From: Hyphomicrobiales bacterium | GTDB taxonomy: Bacteria; Pseudomonadota; Alphaproteobacteria; Rhizobiales; Xanthobacteraceae | Length of the DNA: 36,713 nt | Assembly (NCBI GenBank): GCA_009377755.1 | Contig: WHTM01000048.1 | Coordinates: 1 to 36,713 of the forward strand | Direction: 5' to 3' | In this document: positions 7,280-15,157 of the stretch, one piece after another | How positions within the stretch are numbered: the first letter of the stretch is position 1 | How the letters are laid out: each line of letters starts with the position of its first letter | The notes under the pieces: model-generated | Database searches by the model: none | Told to the model about the DNA's origin: nothing | Seen by the model: only the letters and a program-made list of their open reading frames with translations | Program-made: the position numbers and the translations under genes

Positions 7280-8899
7280 ATGAGCCCGTTCCTCACGCTG
7301 CATCATCCGGCCCTGGCCAGCCGCTACTACGCCGACGGCGTGTGGCGCAACGACACGTTCTACGGCCTGCTGCGCCGGCATGCGGCGGAGGCGGCGGACG
7401 CGCCGGCGTTGCGGGACGGGCGGCATCGCCTGACCTGGCGGCAATTGCAGGCCTGGGTGGACGGCGTCGCGGCCGACTTGCAGCAGCAGGAGATCACGGC
7501 CGGTAACCGCGTCTCGATGTGGCTCGGCAACCGCGCCGAAGCGGTCGTCATGTTCCTCGCCTGCGCGCGCAATGGTATCGCCTGCAATCCGTCGCTGCAT
7601 CGCACGGATACCGCTGGCGAGGTGGTGCAATTGCTCGAGCGGCTGGAGGCGAAGGCGCTGTTCACCGAGCCGGGCTGGGGCGCGGACGGCGCCGAAGGTG
7701 TCGTCGCCGATTCGTTGCGGCGCGCGCAGCCGCTGCGCCGCATCTACCTGCCATCCGACTTTCCGGCTGCCGGCGCCGCCGCCGCACCGCCGAGCGAGGA
7801 CCCCGACAAGGTAGTCTATCTCGCCTTCACTTCGGGAACGACCGGCGTGCCGAAATGCGTCATGCATTCGGACAACACGCTTCTCGCGAATGCCCGCGAC
7901 CTAGTCGATGACTGGGGCCATGGCCGCGACACGAAACTGCTATCGCTGAGCCCGCTGTCGCACCACATCGCCTGGGTGGCGGTGGCGCAGTGGCTTCTTG
8001 CCGGCTGTACGCTGATCATCGACGATCCGCCGGCCGGGATGTCGCGCCTCGACTGGATCGTGGAGACCGGCGCGACCTATGTGATGGGCGTGCCGACCCA
8101 CGCCATGGACGTTCTCGCCGAGCAGAACCGGCGCGCGATGCAGCGGCTCGGCGACGTCAATTTGTTCTACATGGCCGGCGCGCCCATCCCGCCCTCGGTC
8201 TGCGAAGCTTTCGTCCGCCAGGGCATCAAGCCGCAAAACATCTACGGCATGACGGAGAACTCGTCGCATCAATACACCCACCCGAGTGACGACGAGGCGA
8301 CCATCATCTCGACCTGCGGCCGCGGCGGCAAAGGCTATGAGGTGCGCATCTTCGATCCGCTCGACGAGAACCGCGAAGTGCCGCCCGGCACCGTCGGCCA
8401 GATCGGCGGCCGCGGCGGGGCGCTGATGCTCGGCTATTTCGCCAACCAGGCGGCGACCGAGGCAAGCTTCAACCGCGACGGCTGGTTCCTTTCCGGCGAT
8501 CTCGGCGTGCTCGACGACAAGGGCAACCTCAAGATCGAGGGCCGTCTCAAGGACCTCATTATCCGCGGCGGCCATAATATCTATCCCGCCCATGTCGAGG
8601 CGCTGGCGTTGCGCCACGCCGGCGTCCAGCGGGTGGCGTGCTATCCAGTGGCGGACGAACGGCTCGGTGAACGCATGTGCATCGCGATCATCGGCGATGT
8701 CGACGCGCAAACATTGCTGGCGCATCTGGCCGAGCAGGGCCTGTCGAAATACGACATGCCGGAGTTCTTCCTCAACGTGAGCGCATTTCCGTTGACCGCG
8801 AGCGGCAAGATACTCAAACGCGAATTGATCGAGATGACAAAGCGCGGCGACTTGGCGCCGGTCGCCGTGCGCTGGACGACGCAAGCGAGGGCGAGCTGA
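7280..8899 (+). CDS. AMP-forming acyl-CoA ligase (cyclohexanecarboxylate-CoA ligase-like)
   Basis: This 539-residue ANL-superfamily adenylate-forming ligase should activate a carboxylic acid to its CoA thioester using ATP. Motifs in order: phosphate-binding loop TSGTTGVPK (184-192), SPLSHHIAW (224-232), YGMTEN (322-327), GDLG (406-409), hinge segment KDLIIRGGHNIYP (424-436) and catalytic lysine K510 in TASGKILKREL. All catalytic elements are present. The overall pattern recalls AliA-type cyclohexanecarboxylate-CoA ligases and medium-chain ligases, which would suit the adjacent BadI-like hydrolase, but this is recollection and not a search result. It starts at ATG 7280, three bases after the previous stop, and its TGA overlaps the next ATG (TGATG at 8897-8901). 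Confidence 0.88.
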   Translation: MSPFLTLHHPALASRYYADGVWRNDTFYGLLRRHAAEAADAPALRDGRHRLTWRQLQAWVDGVAADLQQQEITAGNRVSMWLGNRAEAVVMFLACARNGIACNPSLHRTDTAGEVVQLLERLEAKALFTEPGWGADGAEGVVADSLRRAQPLRRIYLPSDFPAAGAAAAPPSEDPDKVVYLAFTSGTTGVPKCVMHSDNTLLANARDLVDDWGHGRDTKLLSLSPLSHHIAWVAVAQWLLAGCTLIIDDPPAGMSRLDWIVETGATYVMGVPTHAMDVLAEQNRRAMQRLGDVNLFYMAGAPIPPSVCEAFVRQGIKPQNIYGMTENSSHQYTHPSDDEATIISTCGRGGKGYEVRIFDPLDENREVPPGTVGQIGGRGGALMLGYFANQAATEASFNRDGWFLSGDLGVLDDKGNLKIEGRLKDLIIRGGHNIYPAHVEALALRHAGVQRVACYPVADERLGERMCIAIIGDVDAQTLLAHLAEQGLSKYDMPEFFLNVSAFPLTASGKILKRELIEMTKRGDLAPVAVRWTTQARAS

Positions 8900-9666
8900 T
8901 GTCCGTGAAGGTCGAGCAGCACAGCGACGTCGCCGTCATTACTCTTGACCGGCAGGAGGCGCTGAACGCGCTGTCCTTCGCCATCATCGACGAGATCGAG
9001 CGGGCGATCGAGCGCGTCGCCGGCATGGGCGTGCGCGCGCTGCTGGTGACCGGCGCGGGCGCAAAGGCCTTTTGCGCCGGTGCCGACATCAAGGAGCTGC
9101 GCGAGCGGACGCTGGACGCGCAACGCCGCGGCATCGAGCGCGGCCAGGCGGTGTTCGCCAGGCTGGATACCTTGCCGGTCGCCTCGGTCGCGCTGATCAA
9201 CGGCTATGCCTTCGGCGGCGGGCTGGAACTGGCGCTCGCCTGCACGTTCCGGTTGGCGACGCGCAACGCGAAGATGGGCCTGCCGGAGATCAAGCTCGGC
9301 CTCACGCCGGGATATGGTGGCACGCAGCGGCTGCCACGCGTGATTGGCGAGGCGCGGGCGCTGGAGATGATTCTCACCGGCCGGACGGTCGATGCCGAGG
9401 AGGCGCAGCGCATCGGGCTGGTCAACCGGCTCATCGACGGCGATCCACTCGAGGCGGGACTCGCGTTTGCGCGCGAGTTCACCGGCTATAGCCTTCCGGT
9501 GCTGCGGTTCGCGCGCGAAGCGGTGCAGCGGGCGCTCGACGTGCCGGTTAACGAAGGCCTCAAGCTTGAGGCCGACCTCGGCACGCTCGCCTACCGGACC
9601 GCCGATGCCGAGGAAGGCATGGCGGCCTTCAGCGAGAAGCGCAAGCCGGTGTTCCGCGATGCCTGA
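8899..9666 (+). CDS. Enoyl-CoA hydratase
   Basis: A 255-residue classical crotonase that adds water across the 2,3 double bond of an enoyl-CoA. Both catalytic glutamates are in place: E110 in GGLELALA and E130 in MGLPEIKLGLTPGYGG. The oxyanion-hole segment CAGADIKEL lies at 59-67, and the C-terminal FSEKRKPVF closes the fold. It therefore differs in kind from the MenB/BadI-like protein two genes earlier. Start and stop overlap both neighbours (TGATG upstream, eight bases downstream), which suggests translational coupling. It probably serves the beta-oxidation step between the acyl-CoA dehydrogenase and the 3-hydroxyacyl-CoA dehydrogenase of this operon. Confidence 0.92.
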   Translation: MSVKVEQHSDVAVITLDRQEALNALSFAIIDEIERAIERVAGMGVRALLVTGAGAKAFCAGADIKELRERTLDAQRRGIERGQAVFARLDTLPVASVALINGYAFGGGLELALACTFRLATRNAKMGLPEIKLGLTPGYGGTQRLPRVIGEARALEMILTGRTVDAEEAQRIGLVNRLIDGDPLEAGLAFAREFTGYSLPVLRFAREAVQRALDVPVNEGLKLEADLGTLAYRTADAEEGMAAFSEKRKPVFRDA

Positions 9667-10366
9667 GGGGACCATCGTCGTCACCGGCGGCAGTCGCGGC
9701 ATCGGCGCCGCCATCGTCGATGACCTCGACCGCCGCGGCTTCAACGTGGCGGCGCTGTCGCGCAGCGGCGAGACCGGCGCGGGCAAAGGCTATCGCTGCG
9801 ACGTGACCGACGAACGCTCGCTGCAAGGCGCGATCGCCGCCGTGGCGGCCGACGGTCCCGTGATCGGGCTGGTGAACAATGCCGGCGTGCAACGCGCGAC
9901 GCCGAGCCATCTCCTGTCGGTGCGCGAGCTTGATGAGACGATGTCGCTCAACATGACGGCCAGCATGGTCGCCTGCCGCGAAGCCTACCCGCACTTGAAG
10001 GCGGCTGGCGGCGGCACCATCGTCAATATCGGCTCGTTCTTCGACAAGCTGGGAGTGGCCGAGAACGTCGCCTATTGCGCATCGAAGGCCGCGGTCGGCG
10101 CGCTTACGCGGTGCCTTGCCGTAGAGTGGGCGAAGGACGGCATCCGCGTGCTCGACATCGCACCGGGCTACATCGAGACCGACCTTAACCGCGAATTCCT
10201 CGCTCGCGAAAAGGTCAAGGCGTGGCTCGGGCGGCGGGTACCGGTCGGGCGCGCCGGAGCGGCGCAGGAGGTCGCGCGCCTGGTGGGCTCGATTTTCGCG
10301 GAAGGCATCGATTTTCTCACCGGCGAAACCATCTATCTCGATGGCGGCCAGGGCATGAACCACTGA
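9659..10366 (+). CDS. Short-chain dehydrogenase/reductase
   Basis: A 235-residue classical SDR with the cofactor motif TGGSRGIG (9-16), NNAG (73-76) and the catalytic triad S126, Y139 and K143 (YCASK). Family members oxidise or reduce hydroxyl/keto groups with NAD(P). In this operon it could oxidise a ring hydroxyl or a 3-hydroxyacyl-CoA. ATG 9659 overlaps the hydratase stop by eight bases; the frame is open further upstream, but homology begins here. The stop overlaps the following ATG (TGATG). Cofactor preference and substrate are undetermined. Confidence 0.9.
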   Translation: MPEGTIVVTGGSRGIGAAIVDDLDRRGFNVAALSRSGETGAGKGYRCDVTDERSLQGAIAAVAADGPVIGLVNNAGVQRATPSHLLSVRELDETMSLNMTASMVACREAYPHLKAAGGGTIVNIGSFFDKLGVAENVAYCASKAAVGALTRCLAVEWAKDGIRVLDIAPGYIETDLNREFLAREKVKAWLGRRVPVGRAGAAQEVARLVGSIFAEGIDFLTGETIYLDGGQGMNH

Positions 10367-11532
10367 TGAAGATATTCGAGACCCAGCAGCGCAATCGCCA
10401 ATGGAGCGAGGAGGAGCGCCTCGTCCTCGACCAGGTCGAGCGGCTGACGCGCGACCTCATCGCGCCCAATGCCGAGCGCTACGACCAGTCCGGGGAATTT
10501 CCCTGGGAAAATATCCGCGCGCTCAACGATCTCGGCGCAAACATGATGTTCGTGCCGGAGGCATTTGGCGGCGCGCCGATGTCGTACCGGCTGTATCTCG
10601 AGGTGGTGAAGACAATCTCGGAAGCCTGCGCCTCGACGGGCATTATCTACGCCACGACCTTCCACGGCATGAAGCCGCTGATCGATATGGGCAATGACGA
10701 GCAGCGCGCGCGGCTGCTGCCGCGCATCGCCGAAGGCGGCTTGGGCGCGCTCGCCATCACCGAGCCGAACGCCGGCTCCGATGCGACCGGCATGACCACG
10801 AGCTTCACGCCGGACGGCGATTCCATCGTCGTGCAGGGCGGCAAGACCTTCATCAGCAATGGCGACGTCGCCGACCTGATCCTGCTGTTCGGCAAGTGGT
10901 CGGAGATCGACGACTCGAAGAAGTCGATCTCCGTGCTGGTGTTCGAGAAGGAGACGCCAGGCTTCGAGGTCGTGCGCCTGGAAGACAAGATGGGCCACCG
11001 TGGCGCATCGACCGCGGCCATCGCCTTCAACGCCTGCCGCGTGCCGCGCGCGAACCTGCTGGGCAATCCGGGGGACGGCCTGCCCATCCTGCTCACGTCG
11101 CTGAACAAGTCGCGGCCGAGCGTCGCCGCCCATGCGCTCGGCATCGCGCGCGCCGCCTTCAGTGACATGGTCGGTTACATGAACGAGCGGGTGCAGTCGG
11201 GCCGCCGCATCATCGATTTCCAGGCCAACCAGTTCACCGTGGCCGATCTCGCCAGCGAGCTTGCCATGACGGAATGCTGGCTCGATTACGTCGCCACGCT
11301 GATCGAGAGCGGCGGAAAGGATTTCGGGCTGGAGGCCTCGATTGCCAAGATGCGCGCCTCTGACTTGGCCATGCGCATGTCGCTCGAAGCCGTGCAGATG
11401 CACGGCGGTTACGGCTACTGCAAGGACTACCGCGTCGAGCGCCTGATGCGCGACGCCAAGATCACCCAGATCTGGGAAGGCACCAACCAGGTCCATCGTC
11501 AGCTCATCGGCCGGAGCTTCGCAAAAAAATGA
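10366..11532 (+). CDS. Acyl-CoA dehydrogenase
   Basis: A 388-residue FAD-dependent acyl-CoA dehydrogenase, the normal length for the family. It shows the flavin/substrate segment ALAITEPNAGSDATGM near residue 130, the MGHRGASTAAIAF region near 207 and the catalytic-base segment ITQIWEGTNQVHR with Glu371. The MHGGYGYCKDYRVERLMRDAK stretch is standard. It would introduce the alpha,beta double bond for the adjacent hydratase. Electrons would go to an electron-transfer flavoprotein encoded elsewhere; none is in the window. Its stop overlaps the next start by four bases (ATGA at 11529-11532). Confidence 0.93.
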   Translation: MKIFETQQRNRQWSEEERLVLDQVERLTRDLIAPNAERYDQSGEFPWENIRALNDLGANMMFVPEAFGGAPMSYRLYLEVVKTISEACASTGIIYATTFHGMKPLIDMGNDEQRARLLPRIAEGGLGALAITEPNAGSDATGMTTSFTPDGDSIVVQGGKTFISNGDVADLILLFGKWSEIDDSKKSISVLVFEKETPGFEVVRLEDKMGHRGASTAAIAFNACRVPRANLLGNPGDGLPILLTSLNKSRPSVAAHALGIARAAFSDMVGYMNERVQSGRRIIDFQANQFTVADLASELAMTECWLDYVATLIESGGKDFGLEASIAKMRASDLAMRMSLEAVQMHGGYGYCKDYRVERLMRDAKITQIWEGTNQVHRQLIGRSFAKK

Positions 11533-12416
11533 GTGATGCGATCAAGACCGTCGGCGTCGGCGTCTGCGGCGCCGGCGGCACCATGGGGGCCGGCATCGCC
11601 ATCGTGGCGGCGCGCGCCGGCTACAAGGTCGTCTGCTACGACACGGCGGAGGCGCCGCTGTCGAGGACTGTCAAGCAGACCGAGGCGTTCTTCCAGAAAT
11701 CGGTCGAGCGCGGCAAGATGTCGGAGGCCGACCGCGACGCGGTGCTCGCGCGGTTCGAGCGCACGACCGATCTCGGCAGGCTCGCGCCCTGCGACCTGGT
11801 GATCGAAGCCGTGTTCGAGGACCTTAGCGTCAAGCGCAAGCTGATCGGCGAGCTTGACGCGGTCTGCTCTGACCACACGATCTTCGGCTCCAATACCTCG
11901 ACGCTGTCGATCACCGAGATCGCGTCCGGTTGCAAACGGCCGGAACGTGTGGTCGGGATGCATTTCTGCCTGCCGGCGCAACTGATGAAGCTGGTGGAGA
12001 TGTCGCCCGGGCTGCTGACCTCGGACCAGGTCTTCAAGGCCGCCTGGGATTGGACCGTCACCTGCGGCCAGAAACCGGTGAGGACGCAGGACAAGCCCGG
12101 CTTCATCCTCAACGCGCTGCTGGTCCCTTTCAACAACGATGCCATTCGCGCGGTCGAGGCGGGCGTCGCCGACGCGGCATCTATCGACACGGCGATCAAG
12201 GTCGGCCTTGGCTACAAAATGGGGCCGCTGGAGCTGATCGACCTGGTCGGCCTCGATACCCAGGTCCGGCTCTGCGAAGCGTTCTATCCGATCACGCTCG
12301 ATCCGCGCGCGGCCTGCCCGCCGCTATTGCGGCGCATGGTCGCCGCCGGCCTGCTCGGCCGCAAGTCCGGGCGTGGCTTCTACACCTATGACGGCAACGC
12401 CATGTTCGGAGCCTGA
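11529..12416 (+). CDS. 3-hydroxyacyl-CoA dehydrogenase, single C-terminal domain
   Basis: A 295-residue NAD-dependent L-3-hydroxyacyl-CoA dehydrogenase. The N-terminal Rossmann motif is GAGGTMGAG (14-22). The active-site residues are S124 region (SNTSTLSIT), His145, Glu157 and Asn195 (GFILNALLVP). The C-terminal domain ends with GLLGRKSGRGFYTYDG. The active-site loop reads GMHFCLPA, whereas the usual form, and that of the homologue at 15157, is GMHFFNPA. The gene overlaps the dehydrogenase before it by four bases. Four bases after its stop comes a separate gene for a second C-terminal-type domain (12421), so the two products may form a split equivalent of the longer enzyme at 15157-16596. Confidence 0.9.
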   Translation: MSDAIKTVGVGVCGAGGTMGAGIAIVAARAGYKVVCYDTAEAPLSRTVKQTEAFFQKSVERGKMSEADRDAVLARFERTTDLGRLAPCDLVIEAVFEDLSVKRKLIGELDAVCSDHTIFGSNTSTLSITEIASGCKRPERVVGMHFCLPAQLMKLVEMSPGLLTSDQVFKAAWDWTVTCGQKPVRTQDKPGFILNALLVPFNNDAIRAVEAGVADAASIDTAIKVGLGYKMGPLELIDLVGLDTQVRLCEAFYPITLDPRAACPPLLRRMVAAGLLGRKSGRGFYTYDGNAMFGA

Positions 12417-12420
12417 CGCC

Positions 12421-13050
12421 ATGCGCTATTTCATCGAGCAAAAGGGCGAGAGCCGCTCGTTCCCGCGCGGCGACGCCTTCCTCGCCGGCGCGTGCGCTGC
12501 CGCCGACGCCGAGGTCGCGATCTATCTTGGTGCGCCGGTCGTTGCCGATGCCGGCAAGGCGGCGGTGCTGGTCGAATTGACCACCGAATGCCTCGCCGAG
12601 CATGCCGACGAGGCCGCGGCGGAGAGCCGGAACATCCTCGGCTTCGCGCGCTATCGCAACGGCGAGCTCCCGCCCTCCAACGTGGTCGAGCTGGTGCGCT
12701 TTCCCGGATCGGACGCCCGCGCGATCGATGCCGCAAAGGCCGTGTTCGAAGCCGCGGGCCTGACGGTGGTCGTCTGCGCCGACCAGCCCGGCCGCATTCT
12801 CGACCGGCTGCTGCGCCCCAAATACAACGCCGCCTTGCGCTTTCTCGACGAGGGGCTGGCGAGCGCGGAGGACATGGACAAGACCTGCAAGCTCGGGCTC
12901 GGCTATCCCGACGGTCCGATCGAACGCATCCTGCGCGGCGGGCTTAGCCACCATTACGACGTGACGCAGGCCCTGTTCGAGACCTACGGCACGCCGGCTT
13001 ATGCGCCGCCGCGGCGCGCGCTCGCCGCCGCTCGGCGTGGAGGTCGCTGA
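12421..13050 (+). CDS. Free-standing 3-hydroxyacyl-CoA dehydrogenase C-terminal-type domain
   Basis: A 209-residue protein without a nucleotide-binding domain. Its second half (residues about 115-185; TVVVCADQPGRILDRL, LDEGLASAEDMD, LGYPDGPIERILRGGL) follows the C-terminal repeat of the dehydrogenase at 15157, with matching NYPRGPVEWGRAIGL and GVAEGEAIDRAM segments. It has no catalytic His/Glu motif of its own. It probably folds as a helical 3HCDH C-terminal domain that pairs with the product of the upstream gene. ATG 12421 is four bases after the previous stop, and its own stop overlaps the following ATG (TGATG). The tail beyond residue 195 is Ala/Arg-rich. The function as an accessory subunit is inference. 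Confidence 0.75.
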   Translation: MRYFIEQKGESRSFPRGDAFLAGACAAADAEVAIYLGAPVVADAGKAAVLVELTTECLAEHADEAAAESRNILGFARYRNGELPPSNVVELVRFPGSDARAIDAAKAVFEAAGLTVVVCADQPGRILDRLLRPKYNAALRFLDEGLASAEDMDKTCKLGLGYPDGPIERILRGGLSHHYDVTQALFETYGTPAYAPPRRALAAARRGGR

Positions 13051-14168
13051 TGCGGCCGCTGGAGGGCATCACCGTTCTCGATTTCTCGACGCTGCTCCCG
13101 GGGCCGATGGCGACGCTCATCCTCGCTGAGGCGGGGGCAGAGGTGATCAAGATCGAGCGGCCAGGCTGCGGCGAAGAAATGCGCGGCTATCGGCCGAAAT
13201 GGGGTGCCGACAGCGTCAACTTCGCGCTGCTCAACCGCGGCAAGAAGAGCCTTACGCTCGACCTGAAGAACCCCGCCGACCGCGCGAAGCTCGATCCGCT
13301 GCTGGCGCGGGCGGACGTTGTCGTCGAGCAGTTCCGGCCCGGCGTCATGGTCCGCCTCGGCCTCGACTATGAGACGCTGTCGAAGTCGAATCCGGGTCTC
13401 ATCTATTGCGCGATCACCGGCTACGGCCAGGACGGACCGAAGCGCGACGCCGCCGGTCACGATCTCAATTACATCGGCGACGCGGGCCTGCTCGCCTTGT
13501 CGATGGGCGACCTTGACCACCCGGTCGTCCCGCCTGCGCTGATCGCCGATATTGCCGGCGGCGCCTATCCGGCCGTCATGAACATCATGTTTGCGCTGTC
13601 GCAGCGCCAGCGCTCCGGATGCGGCTGCCGCCTCGACATCGCCATGACGGAGAACCTGTTTCCGTTCATGTATTGGGCGCTCGGCGAAGGGCTCGCCGCC
13701 GACCAGTGGCCGGGCAATGGCACAGCGCTCGTCTGCGGCGGCACACCGCGCTACCGCCTCTACCCGACCAGCGACGCCAAGGTCGTCGCGGCCGCGCCGA
13801 TCGAGCAGAAGTTCTGGGACGAGTTCTGCGAGCTGATCGGGCTCGACGTGGACCTGCGCGAGGATTCCCGCGACATGGCTGCCACCACGCGCCGCATCGC
13901 CGAGATTATCCGCTCGCAGCCGGCCGATGTCTGGCGCGCGCGCTTTGCCGGTCGAGACTGCTGCTGCAGCGTCGTTGCCGATGTCCACCAAGCGCTTGAC
14001 GACCCGCATTTCCGCGCGCGCCGCGTGTTCGACCACGTTCTGGTCAACGAGACCGGCGCGCGCATTCCGGCGCTGCCCGTGCCGGTCGCCGCCGAATTCC
14101 GAGCCTCTCCTTCCGAGCCGTCATCCGCGCCCGCGCTTGGCGCTCACAATTCCGAGTTCGATCAATGA
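13050..14168 (+). CDS. Family III CoA-transferase, alpha-methylacyl-CoA racemase-like
   Basis: A 372-residue CaiB/BaiF protein with the racemase-branch motif AGHDLNYIGDAG (His137) and Asp167 in LIADIAGGAYP. The 30-residue spacing matches the catalytic His126/Asp156 pair of alpha-methylacyl-CoA racemase, and the short length also suits that branch. It could interconvert 2R/2S methyl-branched acyl-CoAs so that the stereospecific acyl-CoA dehydrogenase can act, which hints that the substrate carries an alpha-methyl branch. CoA transfer cannot be excluded. The start overlaps the previous stop (TGATG) and the stop overlaps the next start (ATGA at 14165-14168). The Ala/Ser/Pro-rich C-terminus is unremarkable. 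Confidence 0.86.
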   Translation: MRPLEGITVLDFSTLLPGPMATLILAEAGAEVIKIERPGCGEEMRGYRPKWGADSVNFALLNRGKKSLTLDLKNPADRAKLDPLLARADVVVEQFRPGVMVRLGLDYETLSKSNPGLIYCAITGYGQDGPKRDAAGHDLNYIGDAGLLALSMGDLDHPVVPPALIADIAGGAYPAVMNIMFALSQRQRSGCGCRLDIAMTENLFPFMYWALGEGLAADQWPGNGTALVCGGTPRYRLYPTSDAKVVAAAPIEQKFWDEFCELIGLDVDLREDSRDMAATTRRIAEIIRSQPADVWRARFAGRDCCCSVVADVHQALDDPHFRARRVFDHVLVNETGARIPALPVPVAAEFRASPSEPSSAPALGAHNSEFDQ

Positions 14169-15157
14169 AAGCCGTTGTCGTCAGCACGTTCGCGCCCTTC
14201 GATCAGATCGCGGTCGGCGAACTGCCCGATCCAGTGCCGGGCAAGGGCGAGGTCGTCATCGACGTCAAGGCGGCGGAGGTGAACTACCCCGATATCCTGG
14301 TCATTTCCGGTCAATACCAGATGAAGCCGCCGCTGCCCTTCGCGCCCGGCAAGGCCGCCGCCGGCATCGTGTCCGCGGTCGGCGAGGGCGTAACGAGCCT
14401 GGCGGTTGGCGACCGGGTCAGCGCGCAGGTCGAGTACGGCGCCTTTGCGCAGAAGCTGCGCGCGCCGGCGGTCAACGTCTACCGCATGCCCGATGGCTTG
14501 GATTTCGCCAAGGCGGCGGCGCTCGGCCTCGTCTACCAGACGGCGCACTTCGCGCTGATCGAGCGGGCGCGCATGCAGAAGGGCGACCGCGTGCTCGTGC
14601 TCGGCGCATCCGGCGGCATCGGCGTCGCCAGCGTGCAGCTTGCCAAGGCGCTCGGCGCGGCGACCGTCGTCGCCGGCGTGCTCGGCGAGGCGAATGCCGA
14701 GGTGGCGCGCCGCTGCGGCGCCGACGCGGTGATCGACCTCGGCGCGATCGACCTTCGCGATGGCGTGAGGGAAGCGGTGCGCGCGGCGACCGATGGCCAT
14801 GGTGCCGATGTCGTTATCGATCCCGTCGGCGGAGCGGCCAATGCGGCGGCGCTGCGCGCCATCGCCTGGCGCGGGCGTATGGTGATCATCGGCTTCGCCG
14901 CCGGCGAAACTCCCACCATCAAGGCGAACTACCTGCTGGTGAAGAACATCGAGGTCTCGGGCCTGCAATGGTCCGACTATCGCGACCGCACGCCGGACTG
15001 GGTGCGCCGCGTGCAGGACGAGATTTTCAGCCTGCACGTCGCCGGCAAGCTCGACCCGGTGATCAGCCGGCGGTTTCCGCTCGAAGGCTTCAAGGAAGGT
15101 CTTGGCCTGCTGCGGGACGGCAAGGCGCAAGGCAAGCTCATCCTCGAGGTCGCCTGA
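14165..15157 (+). CDS. Quinone oxidoreductase-like MDR enzyme
   Basis: A 330-residue medium-chain dehydrogenase/reductase of the NADPH:quinone oxidoreductase (zinc-free) branch. It has the GroES-like N-terminal domain (VNYPDILVISGQYQ, PFAPGKAAAGIVSAVGEGV) and the cofactor motif LVLGASGGIGVASVQLAKALGA. No Cys/His set for catalytic zinc is seen. Relatives reduce quinones, enones or 2-enoyl thioesters with NADPH. It may reduce a conjugated double bond of a pathway intermediate, a theme repeated by the PRISE and OYE enzymes elsewhere in the window. The start overlaps the racemase-like gene (ATGA) and the stop overlaps the next ATG (TGATG). Confidence 0.88.
   Translation: MKAVVVSTFAPFDQIAVGELPDPVPGKGEVVIDVKAAEVNYPDILVISGQYQMKPPLPFAPGKAAAGIVSAVGEGVTSLAVGDRVSAQVEYGAFAQKLRAPAVNVYRMPDGLDFAKAAALGLVYQTAHFALIERARMQKGDRVLVLGASGGIGVASVQLAKALGAATVVAGVLGEANAEVARRCGADAVIDLGAIDLRDGVREAVRAATDGHGADVVIDPVGGAANAAALRAIAWRGRMVIIGFAAGETPTIKANYLLVKNIEVSGLQWSDYRDRTPDWVRRVQDEIFSLHVAGKLDPVISRRFPLEGFKEGLGLLRDGKAQGKLILEVA

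Noticed and set aside
7280-7300. Possibility that the MenB-like gene belongs to menaquinone synthesis
   Set aside because: No other men genes are present and every neighbour is a CoA-thioester degradation enzyme, so a BadI-like ring cleavage is the better reading.
10333-11496. Minus-strand open frame of 387 codons
   Set aside because: Shadow of the acyl-CoA dehydrogenase; His/Asp/Val-rich with no family features.
13927-15156. Upstream extension of the 15157 dehydrogenase frame to 889 codons
   Set aside because: The extra 410 codons overlap two well-supported genes in another frame and are Arg/Ala-rich without homology; the TGATG junction at 15157 is a normal start.
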